Shown one piece after another: positions 45,293 through 56,200 of a stretch of 64,000 nucleotides of DNA. The stretch comes from Silene latifolia. Taxonomy: Eukaryota > Streptophyta > Magnoliopsida > Caryophyllales > Caryophyllaceae. The position numbers and the translations under genes were made by a program. The number at the start of each line of letters is the position of its first letter. The stretch's first letter is position 1. Under the pieces are notes generated by a model. The model did not search any database. It saw only the letters and a list, made by a program, of their open reading frames with translations, and had not been told where the DNA came from. The stretch covers positions 35,402,217 through 35,466,216 of the forward strand of contig NC_133534.1 of NCBI RefSeq assembly GCF_048544455.1. Direction: 5' to 3'.

Positions 45293-46260
45293 ATGTCGAG
45301 TACAATTATCCCAAATTCCCAGGATGCCTCGTCTCCTTTTATCATCGTTAATTTCTCTCAATGTTCCGAACTTACCTCTCAAAATTATCGGGCATGGTCT
45401 ACTCAAATTAGCGATCTTCTCCAAGGCTACGATTTACTCAAATTTGTTGATGGGAGTCATCCGCCTCCTCCCAAAACAATCATAACTAACATGAAGGAAA
45501 CCACCAATCCTGCCTACTCAACTTGGCTCCAGCAAAAAATAAATTCATCAGTGGTGCCCTCCGCGGTACCATCTTCAAAAGTATCACCCCTCTTCTTTTA
45601 CAAGCCACCACATCTCGTACAATCTGGACGGCTCTTGCTTCCACATACGATAACCCGTCTCATGGTCATTACTTGCAAGTCAAGAACCGTCTCAAGAGCA
45701 TCACTAAAACCACTCAAGACATCACTGACTATATGCAGGCCATCAAATCTGCTGCGGATGACCTTACTCACATGAGAAAACCCATGGATGACGAAGATAT
45801 CATTGCCCAAGTTATTGATGGTCTCGATTTTGCGACTTATCGGTCGGTCATTGAAGCTGTGCATGCCCGCGATACCCTAATCACCTTTGATGCCCTACAT
45901 AAAAAACTTTTACAGCGTGACCTTCTTAACCCTCCCACCTCCATTGTCTCATCACCCCTACCCACCACTGCTCTTACTGCCAGTCACCACACCTGTAACC
46001 GTTATCCACCAAAACAAACCGCCTCTGCTAGAATACTTCCTCTGCCCACAACACAATCCCCTGCCTCCTTCACCTCTGACACACCCGCACCTTTCAAAGG
46101 AAAGTGCCAATGGTGTCATCACCTAGGACACTACCTCTCGACTCGTGCGGACTTTAAGAAACAATTATTCCCTCACATAACCCCACCACCTTGTCCTGCT
46201 TATAATCCCCTCACCAACTACACACCTCAAGCCAACACGGCGGCCACAACCCTCAACCCT
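45293..46260 (+). pseudogene. Ale-like copia gag
   Basis: ATG at 45293 (MSSTIIPNSQDASS) opens a UBN2-type gag: SQNYRAWSTQISDLLQGYDL, then a break near the A-run at 45534, after which the frame 45523 onward continues (LRGTIFKSI, LKSITKTTQDITDYMQAIKS, LIGLDFATYRSV-type). The zinc knuckle CQWCHHLGHYLSTR (about 46108-46149) has Arg in place of the last Cys of CX2CX4HX4C. Gag packages the RNA into virus-like particles in active relatives. Confidence 0.85.
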
Positions 46261-47190
46261 ACTTCTCGCCCTTGGATCCTTGACAGCGGGGCTACTTATC
46301 ACATTACACAAGACCTCGACACACTTGCTCTTCATTCATCGTACGATGGAACTGACGATCTAATTATTGGAGATGACTTTTCCCTAGCCATACATTATAT
46401 TGGTTCTTTCTCTATTCCCTCTTCCTCCTCTACTCTTTTCTTTAATAATGTGTTACACGTTCCTCACATGTCTCGCAATATTCTTTCTATATCTCAATTG
46501 TGTATTGATAATAATGTCATCGTTGTTTTCTCACATAATTCCTTCTGTCTTAAGGATTGGACCTCGGGGACACTTCTTCTGCACGGACACAATAAGTCAG
46601 GCCTTTATGAATGGATCCCTCCTCTTCCTCCTATTGCTTTCCTTGGTGGCGTCACTTCCATATCAACCTGGCATCATCGACTTGGTCATCCAGCTTCTCC
46701 CATAATTAAATTTATTAATAATAATTTCGATTTATCTATTAGCAATTTTAATTTCTCACACTGTAATCCCTGCAACATTAATAAAAGTCACAAATTACCA
46801 TTTTCTATTTCATCTCTTACTTCATCCTCTCCCTTAGAACTTGTGTTTTCTGATATGTGGAAATCTCCTCATTACTCTCTTGACAACTTTAAATATTACA
46901 TTATTTTTGTAGACCATTTCACTAAATACATATGGTTGTATCCCCTGCGTCAAAAATCCGATACTCTTGCTATCTTCACTCGCTTCCGCGCACTTGTTGA
47001 AAAATTCTTCAACAAACCCCTTCTTCAACTTTATTCTGACAATGGTGGCGAATACATCAACCTCACACCAATTATCTCCTCCCTCAACATTACACATCTC
47101 ACCTCTCCTCCTCACACCCCTGAGCATAACGGCTATGCCGGACGACGTCACCGTCACATAGTCGAAACAGGCCTTTCCCTCTTATGTCAC
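46261..47190 (+). pseudogene. Ale-like copia protease and integrase core
   Basis: The protease site is WILDSGATYHI (46273). The pre-integrase HHCC region reads WHHRLGHPAS then CNPCNINKSHKLPF. The integrase core has SDMW (first Asp) and YSDNGGEY (second Asp). In the third block, HTPEHNGYAGRRHRHIVETG, Gly replaces the catalytic Glu usual in the AER triplet, so strand transfer would be lost even without the frame breaks. A frame change follows near 47180-47200. Confidence 0.85.
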
Positions 47191-48498
47191 GTTGGGCTCC
47201 CCCTACTTATTGGTCATTTGCTTTTTTCACTTCCTCCTATCTCATTAATAGGCTCCCTACACCATCAATCGAAAATACTTCTCCATACCAAAAATTATTT
47301 CTTAAAAATCCAAACTACCACAAACTCGGGAGCTTCGGGTGTCTCTGTTACCCGTGGCTCCGCTCCTACACCTCCAACAAACTTGACCCACAATCCAAGC
47401 CCTGTCTTTTCGTGGGATACTCTTCCTCACAAAGTGCCTACCATTGCTTGGATCCTATCACAAATCGAGTTTATACCTCTCGACATGCTAAATTTGTCGA
47501 AAACGTTTTTCCATACACACAACTGTGCACCACACCTGATCTTATACCTGACCCTCAAACCTGGTGTACCTTCTCTCTTCCCGTCATCCTTCCCACTCAA
47601 CCACAATCACCTCCCACCTCGCCACTTCGGTCTTCTACTCCTCGCACTCCTAAAACTGACTCCTCTGCCACTGATTCTCCTGGCACTCCCGTTGATGACA
47701 CCCCTGCCAGCCCGTCACCTCCCCTTCCTCCACCACCTCCTCCTCCACCGCATCCACATGGAACTCGTCTCTCCCACAATATAAGAAAACCTAACCCAAA
47801 ATACGCAAAACTCGCTCGCATCCCTTTTCCTTCACACGCTCCTACTACTGTCAAACAAGCTCTCAATGGCCCAAAATGGCGAGAAGCCATGTTACATGAG
47901 TATAATGCTCTTCTCACTAATCAAACTTGGTCCCTTGTTCCCTTAGAACCCTCTTACAACATTATAGGTTGCAAATGGATTTTCCGGATTAAATACAAAC
48001 CGGACAATTCAATTGATAAATATAAGGCTCGCCTCGTCGCAAAAAGTATTAACTATTCTGAAACCTTTAGTCCCGTAGTCAAACCCGCTACTGTCCGCCT
48101 CCTTCTCACTCTTGCTCTCACTTGAGGTTGGTCTCTCAAACACCTTGATATTAACAATGCGTTCCTTCAAGGTTCACTTTCTAAAACCGTGTACATATGA
48201 CAAACCCCAGGGTTTGTCCATCCCTCTTTTCCCCCCTCATGTCTGTCATCTATCTAAGGCGATATATGGCTTGAAACAGTCACCGTGTGCCTGGTACAAA
48301 GAAGTCGCCAACTACCTGGTCTCGTATGGTTTTCGTCAGTCCTGCTCAGATCCTTCCCTCTTTCTATTCAACCATTCTAACACCATCATCTACCTTCTTG
48401 TTTACGTCGATGATATAATCGTTGTTGGACCTCTCTCTCTCTTCCCTCACGGCCTTCTTTGCCTCCTTCTCCACTCATTTTTCCCTAAAAGATCTTGA
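47184..48498 (+). pseudogene. Ale-like copia integrase C-terminus and RT
   Basis: The frame 47184-48121 has the integrase tail (SYLINRLPTPSIENTSPYQK, FGCLCYPWLR, PCLFVGYSSSQSAYHC), a Pro/Ser/Thr-rich linker with a proline run at 47720-47755, and the RT start (WKEAM-like WREAMLHEYNALL, GCKWIFRIKY). In-frame stops occur at 48123 and about 48207 around LDINNAFLQG. RT continues with LSKAIYGLKQSPCAWYKEV and LLVYVDDIIVVG, then breaks near 48430. Confidence 0.85.
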
Positions 48499-49352
48499 TT
48501 TTCCATCGTATTTTCTGGGCATCGAGGTTACTTCTAAACAATTCGGTCTTACACACTCAAACCAAATACCTACACGACTTTCTTTCCCATTACAAGATGG
48601 CAGATTGCAAACCATCACCCACTCCCCTCTCTACTTATCCTCCACGAGCGGCTCAACTATTCCTAATGCCACTGAATACCGTGCCATTGTAGGCTCTCTC
48701 TAGTGCCTCTCCCTCACCTGCCCCGACATTACCTTCACTATAAACAAACTCGCCTAATTTATGCAGGTTCCACACACGACTCATTGGCTTGCTCTTAAGC
48801 GTCTTCTTTGTTGCCCCAAGGGCACATTATATGTTGGTCTTCGTTTGTTTCGTGACGCTTCGCTTCAATTACATGTCTATTGTGATGCTGACTATGCGGG
48901 TGATAAGGATGATTATGTTTCCACTTCGGGTTATATTGTCTATGTTGGTAAGAATTCTTTGTCTTGGGTATCTCGCAAACAACGTACTCTTGCTCGCTCA
49001 TCTACTGAAGCCGAGTTTCGAGCCATTTCTTATGCTTCCGCTGAGTTATTATGGGTACAATCCTTGCTAGGTGAATTGGGTGTGTCTATTAGTGCTCCCC
49101 CAGCTATTTATTGTGATAATCTCAGAGCTACACACTACTCAGTTAATCCGGTATTTCATTCGCGTATGAAACATGTTGCAATCGCTTTTCATTTTGTCAA
49201 ACAACAAGTTGAAAAGGGACTGTTGCGTGTTGCACATATTTCGGATTCGGATCAGCTTGCTGACTTGCTTACTAAACCTCTCCCGCGTTCACGTTTCTAC
49301 TCACTAATTCTCAAGATTGGTCTATCGCTAGGATCGTCCATCTTCCGGGGCG
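48440..49352 (+). pseudogene. Ale-like copia RT end, RNase H and PPT
   Basis: FFASFSTHFSLKDLDFPSYF, then LGIEVTS, carries the RT end. The RNase H frame 48761-49330 has YCDADYAG, SSTEAEFRAISYASAELLW, YCDNLRATHYS and DQLADLLTKPLPRSRF; catalytic D, E and D remain. It reads into the 3' LTR. CTTCCGGGGCG before 49353 is the polypurine tract. Confidence 0.85.
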
Positions 49353-49539
49353 TATTAAGGAAAATACAAAGATCTCGTAGATATTATTCATTTGTATATT
49401 CTTATGTATATTGTTAGTTTATTTACCCAGGTTTGTATCTTTTGTAATTAGGTTAACCTAGATTGTATCCTCTAGTCTAGTATATATAGGTGCCTTGTAA
49501 TTCCTTCTTAATTCAATTCAATATATTTTATTTCTTACA
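49353..49539 (+). repeat. 3' LTR (187 bp) of the Ale-like element
   Basis: Same TA start and CA end as the 5' copy, followed by GAGGG (49540-49544). TATATATAGG at about 49479 is a TATA-like box lost or altered in the 5' LTR. Confidence 0.9.
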
Positions 49540-49544
49540 GAGGG

Positions 49545-50223
49545 AGCCGTAGGGTGTGAGAAGCAGGCTAAGTAAGAATCGATGGAGTCAATTATACTCA
49601 AGACGAGCCGCATATTATTTCCTAAAAAAAAAGATGGAATCATAAACACACTTCTATTTTGAGTGTCCTTTTCATATATTGTTGAAACGAAAGAGTTTGT
49701 AATCGTTTGTATACTAGGACGTAGCAAAAGAATCTCAAAAACTCAATGTTGCTTCATGCACTCCACTTCAAATATACTAAAAGCAAAAGCAAGAAATGAC
49801 CCACTTCACCCCTCACAGTCACTACTCCATTTTGCCAAGCCCCCAATTTCTATGATATTTTCCCTTTAGATGACGTGACTTTTATCGTTACACTATTTAG
49901 GTACTACTTCCCCACTAAATCTCCCTATCCATCTTAGATTTAAGAGCGATCAAGTACATATCACTTATTTATATAAGAACGTATAAGGAAAAATAAGTAT
50001 TTGTCTTATATACACAAATATTATTATGCTTGACCTGTCTTAGTTTAAGACCGATAATGTCGTTTCAAATGAGAATTTGTGATACTTTCCAGTGTACAAC
50101 ATTTTTAGATGCATTATATAAGGACGTTATATATTACTCATAAAATTAGGTCTTGAGATAGTATCACTCAAAGAAACATTCTTCCTCCTAATTTCCCTCC
50201 CTCACACTTCACACATTCCATTA
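49545..50223 (+). promoter_or_regulatory. upstream region of the MFS transporter gene
   Basis: Intergenic. TATATAAG at 50115-50122 lies about 100 bp before the ATG and is a plausible TATA box; the sequence after it is CT-rich (TTCCTCCTAATTTCCCTCCC), like a plant 5' UTR. Confidence 0.5.
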
Positions 50224-53200
50224 ATGGACAATAAGTTTGGAAGCTTATGTCACTTGTTTGTGACCATCTTTTTAGCCACCTTCGCCGGAATAGTCACGTT
50301 GCCGGCCATAACCGATGTTACAATGGCCGCCCTTTGTCCCGGTCAAGATGAATGCTCCCTTGCTATCTATCTCTCTGGTTTCCAACAAGCGGTACGTAAC
50401 CTTATATACCAATTTCTTTTTGTGCCTTGGACCATAACGAAAGTCTGAAACACATATAATTTCAAAATTCTAACCAAGACGACGGTGAAAATCCTCTGAT
50501 AACTTTTGTAGTCAGGCTATTTTATGATCGTTGTACGTACACTTTTACGACTTAAAACAACTCCATAATTCTAATAACTTATGTAACATGTTGGTAGCTG
50601 GTCGTGTCGTATAACGATCTTATTTGAGAATTTACGTAACTTCTGATGGAGTATGTTTTAGTAATAGTTAGCAATTTGTGATTTTTTTTATGAAGTTGCA
50701 TTCCTTACATGGACCACACTTATCAAAAATGTTTTGTCTTTTCTGATCAGTATAAACATACAGCCCTTAGGACGGTATATAACGAGTAAAAACCTTCAAA
50801 CTAATGCAATTAATAACAATATTAAGTATTAATTTTCAATTTTAATTAACTTCCTAAATACTGTTGTATTTATTATTTCTCTTATTTTAATCCAATATAA
50901 AATCGGATTAAATTTACGTGACATTAAAGTGCATATTCTTGTTTTAACCAACGGGATAAAAAGCATAAAATCATGAATTAATAATCTTCCTTTTTGGTGA
51001 CATCCTAGACATAACACATTATAAAATCAAGTCTTGAAGTAAAGGAAAGAATGAGCTTGCTTTCCTAGTGTTTTCTTGATATTGCTTAAAAGAGGAGATT
51101 GCCAAGATAAAAGCAACCTACAATTTTCTGGTTTTTGGTCCTTTCTGGTACGTCGTAACTAACATAAGAAGTGTTGCTTTTGTAAAAAAATTAATAGTTA
51201 GTCTTGAGTAATACTCCCTCCTATTCTCTATTTTCTTCCCTATTTCCTAAAACGGATTATTCAGGTTTTCTTCCCCTTTCCTTTTTTGGAAACTTTTAAT
51301 CTTATTTTATTCATTCCTCTCTCCTATCACCAAACCCCACCCAACTCACAATTCCTTATTTAATTCATAATTATTCATTTCTCTCTCCTATCACCAAACC
51401 CCACCTAACTCACAATTCCTTATTTTATTCATTCCTCTCTCCTATCACCAAACCCCACCCAATTCACAATTCATATTTTATTCTCTTCCTTAAATATTGT
51501 GCCCCATCCAAAGGGGAAGAAAAAGAAGAATAGGAGGGAGTACCATTTTAACTAAATTATTTGTAAAACGGATCTTATTAGTTGGTAGAAGTGAGTATTA
51601 AAAAATTCCGTTTTTAGATAAATTTATGTAAAACTATTTTATACAAGTATTTGTGGATTCTGTATTTCTGTATGACTTTCTTATGTTGCAAGACTTTAGT
51701 TACTCAAAAATGGTCATCCATATCTAATCAAAAGGTCTTCTTGTAAGACTGTTTTATATTAACTTATTATCAAACCATTTTTTATTTAGCAAAATTTACA
51801 CAAAAAAACTTAATAGCTACTTTTATAAGGGTATTTACGTAAAATAGGAGACGGTTTTACCTTAAAGCTGATATAGAACCACCTCAGAAGAACAATTTTT
51901 TCTATGCAATCCTACAAAATTTTAATGTAAAATAACTCTACATGCACTTTTTTTTATTTTTTTGGTAGAGTTAAACCCCTACTAAGAAATTTCGTATCCA
52001 CAATATAAGAAAAAAAAAACAAATAAGTGGATCTACAGCTAATATTCTATCTAGTCGACGCAAGATTTCTCGTGTTTTAAATATGTATATCTGTCAAAGC
52101 GAAGATTCAAAGAGAAAATACGAGGGACTCCTTTCATCAACAATTATAATCATGATATTTATGTTTTCTTTTTCCAATGTATAACAACACGACTTTTCAA
52201 TTTAAATAAACTACTTATCAAACAATTTTTCAATAACCAACTAACAAATTGACATCTTCTTGACATTTAAAGAAGTAGTTAAATTTGTACTACCATTGTT
52301 ACTATGAATAGATACAACTCAACTTTTTAAATAATTAACATAACCCCACATTAATCTTAATCAAACTATGAAAGTTTAATTAAAAGTGATTAATGTGATG
52401 CAGGCAGCAGGATTAGGGTCGGTGTTGATGACGCCATTAATTGGAAATTTATCGGATGTCTACGGACGAAAAGCCCTCTTGACACTTCCTCTCACACTTT
52501 ACATCCTTCCATTTGGTACGGCTTATCTTTTTACATACTCCCTTCGTCCTGGTCAGGGGCGATAACGAGGCGAGCTAAGTCCGAGTTTGGTCTTACTCGG
52601 GTTGTACTCATAAAACAAAACTCGAGCTTGACTCGGTCTAACTTACCCGAGCTTGGGAAAAATGAGCTCGTTATCATGCTCGCGAGTTTTAACCCGAGCT
52701 CGTGCCGAGTTCATGCTTAACGCGAGCCTATAGATAGTAGTTAAGTTGTTTTTTTTTTCTTTCAATAGTTTCAATAACACGATTCGGAGATTACATATAA
52801 ACATATTGAGCAAATCAATGAAAACATTTGATATGATTATACAAAGATATAATTATGATAAATATTTTTAAAAATTAAGAGCAAAATATTATCTTATCAC
52901 ACAAGTTCGAGTCGCTAGCGAGTTTTTCGAGCTGAGCCAACGCTAGCTCGGTTTAGCTCGTTAAGTTATTGAGCCGAGCCCGAGCGAGCTCGAGCTACTC
53001 GCGAACTGTCTCATCTCGTTATCACCCCTAGTTCGGTCATTTGTTTATCTGTATGTTTTTGGCACAAAAACCAAGGAGGGATGAGGAGATCATTTTTCGT
53101 TGTAGTTAATGGATGATAAGTGGATAATAGTCTTATTGGATGATCAAATTACACATAAAAAAACATTTCCAATATAAAAAGATAAACAAATGAATAAGAC

Positions 53201-56200
53201 ATCCAAAAATGAAATAGATAAATAAATAATCGAACGAGATGAGTACAATAAAGTACATACTCTTATGCAACTTATTTTGGTCATTTAGCTTCACCATCAC
53301 TCTACTATTGTTAAAAATGGAACATTTTATTAGGATCTTTCTACACTTGGTCAGTTTTGTTCATGTTTTTGTGGACTCTCTCCTTATACAACCCCCACAA
53401 TTGTACAACTCTGATTTTCTTCATTCGTGTTATACGGTTCAACCCCACTCCATTGAGTAAGATCTTGTCTTGCCTGCATTTTCCATCACATATTCTGGTT
53501 TTCAATTTCGAAAAGAAAAATAAATAAATAAATTTCAGAATACCAACTTGTTTTCTCCAATTTAAATTATTATGATTAATTTCCCAATTCTCTTAATTCC
53601 CCGATGCTCACATCGGATATCTAATTTCTCAATCTCTAATATAAATGTGTTTTCAAGAATGTATTAAAAATGTATCTTTGATTTCTTGACTTCACTTATT
53701 GAGTTTAGTAGTTAAAATTTAGGTGAAATTCTCAATGGCTTCAGGTTCAAGGCTCCATAAGAGCAATTTTGTGGAGTGTTTATGGCCTGAGGTTGTCTTC
53801 TAAACTTCGAGCATGTCACTCTCGGGTGGCTTATCTGATATACGTGGTTTGCAGGCTATTATATATCCTGGGGGTTTACGCAGTGCGCACCAAAAATAGC
53901 GGCTGCGGATCCCTCGTCACTAAACAAAAACTTGAGTGAATATGTCAACTCCAATCAAGGATGTTTTTGAGGTGGCAAGAGGTGGATGTATGCTCCCTGA
54001 CACCCATATCCAACCAAAAAAAAACTTATTCCCGTACCCGTCCACTACCCATGACCCCTAGTATAAGTTTTCAAATCTAACCTCGTCACTGTCCCATTTG
54101 CCATACCATGATTTTATTCGATAGTTTCTCAATAAAAACGGTTTTAATCATCATGAATTTCCCAAAACAAAGTCATATTATTTTTACAATTTTAAATTTA
54201 TAACATGAAATTAATAAAAAAAAAATACAATATGGCTATAATACTATTAAATATTTTAATAATTGACGGATAAGCGGATATAAAGTGGATCGCTCCACCA
54301 TTCATGACGGGAACAATGTTTGTACCGAAATATCCACCAACTCACATCCCTAACTCCAAAAGAAGTGATGAACCGATGTCTTTCCTCTACATAACTTTAT
54401 CTAAGAGTCCACTGACGTTCGCCTTTCAATTATTGGAAGTATATGTATATGCTTTTAGTTATCGTCACTTTGAAATTTTTGGCAATATATAATACATATG
54501 ATTTGGTTATCCTCACTTTGTTTGGTCCTATTATTGCCTGTTTTTAAGTAACTTTTCTATAACATAAAAGCTTAAAAACAATTACTTACTCCCTCCGTCC
54601 CAATCATATAAGTATCTTATAATAATGATCGGCCTTCCTATGAGACTAGTAATACTCAACTGTTACCTATGATAGCTCGTTCCCTGCTAGTAAAAAGAAT
54701 CCATGAAATGGATCAAAGCTAGTAATGTAGCTACGAGTTTGAGCTCTTTTCTCAACAGCTTTGAGTCGCCCGGTTCTTTTCATTTCTGCGTCGGTATTTG
54801 AGTTAAGATCATACGGAGTACTAATAAAATTTGTGTCCCCGAAATGGATATCATTATCAGTCGTGGCTGTTACTGTCTTGGAGATGAGATGAGATGAGAT
54901 GAGATGAGATATCTTCAACAAAGTGTGCAACATTTAGATGGACCACTATTTAAGCATCACATACATGCTCCCCATTTGTTACTGTCTGTTGTTGGCCGCA
55001 TCCTAACCAAAAGAACCTAGCCATGAGGCTGCCTGGTATTGGGTCTGGCTTAAGATGGGTCAAAAAGAATCGATGCACATGTTCCTTGAAAAAGCTTGTG
55101 TAAAAAGTGGATTGGTTGACCTGCACTTCCTATAGAGGCAAAGTTAATATCACGAGTCTAGTAACAAGAAACCCTGAGAGTGCATAATAGCGATATGTCT
55201 TCTTAAAGTTGAGAAATGCATCTTATGTTACAGGAAAACCGTGTTTAATCGATATTGAAGAGAGGTAGTTGTAGTAACTATAGTAGTAAAGAAAAACAGC
55301 TAGTGTTGCTTAAGACAGTAGTATCCGTCATGACAACTAGTAATGATCCAGTAATTATGATGCAGTGGTATTGGCATATAGAAGGGAGACAAGCTTCTAC
55401 TACGCCCATTATGTTCTCAAGACACTCACATCCATGATGGGTGAAGGCACTCTTCAATGTCTCTCCCTTGCTTATGTGGTACGTCTTTCATAAATTATAG
55501 AATAAAACGGTTTAAATTTTGAGACCGCTCTTTTATGCAAAAAGTCATTCATTTATTGATATTAATAAATAAATGATTTTTTTTTATGTAAAGGGACGGT
55601 CTCACTGTGAGACCGTCTTCACACAATAATGGTTAAAGAGTTCAGACCTAATTCAAGTGCAATTAAGCTCTTCAAGACGGTCTAGTCTTATGATAATAAT
55701 AATAATCAGTCCGCTAACTTGAATAGCTACTCTATTGAATTCTCGTATAGCTGTCTCATGTTAATATTAACACGAGACGATCTCATACGAGAATTATATC
55801 AAACATTGAGGCCGGTTTTCTGTTATCTCGTTTCAGGCAGATAATATTTCAGAGAGCAAAAGAGGAGCAGCCTTCGGCATTCTAGCAGGGGTTAGCTCTG
55901 CTGCATTTGTATGTGGTACTGTTTCCGCCAGGTTTCTTTCCACTGCTCAAACATTCCAGGTACTCCTTTATTCGGACCAACAATCATCTCATTGTAATAA
56001 CGAAACTACAGGCTAACTATTACTCTTAAGTCATAACCCATAATTACTGCTCGAATAATCTTTGCAGGTTGCAACACTTTCAGCCATGGCCGCCACTGTT
56101 TATATGAGAATATTCCTAAAAGAGACGCCCCAACAAACTGACAATTCAACTCAGCCCCTCTTGAAATCCGAGCCTGGCAAATCCCAGGAGAATGAATCGT

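Larger units (their letters stand above)
45022..49539 (+). mobile_element. Ale-like Ty1/copia element with TA...CA LTRs
   Basis: 4518 bp, flanked by GAGGG on both sides (45017-45021 and 49540-49544). Short LTRs of 177 and 187 bp begin TATTAAGGAAAATACAAAG and end TTTCTTACA. The primer site TGGTATCGAGCC directly follows the 5' LTR, and GGGGCG precedes the 3' LTR. Gag, protease, integrase, RT and RNase H follow in copia order on the plus strand. Frame breaks and stops make it non-autonomous. Compact size and LTR length fit the Ale group. Confidence 0.95.

Noticed and set aside
54667..54933. 88-codon minus-strand ORF in MFS intron 2
   Set aside because: It overlaps a MITE remnant and the GAGAT microsatellite inside an intron; no domain.
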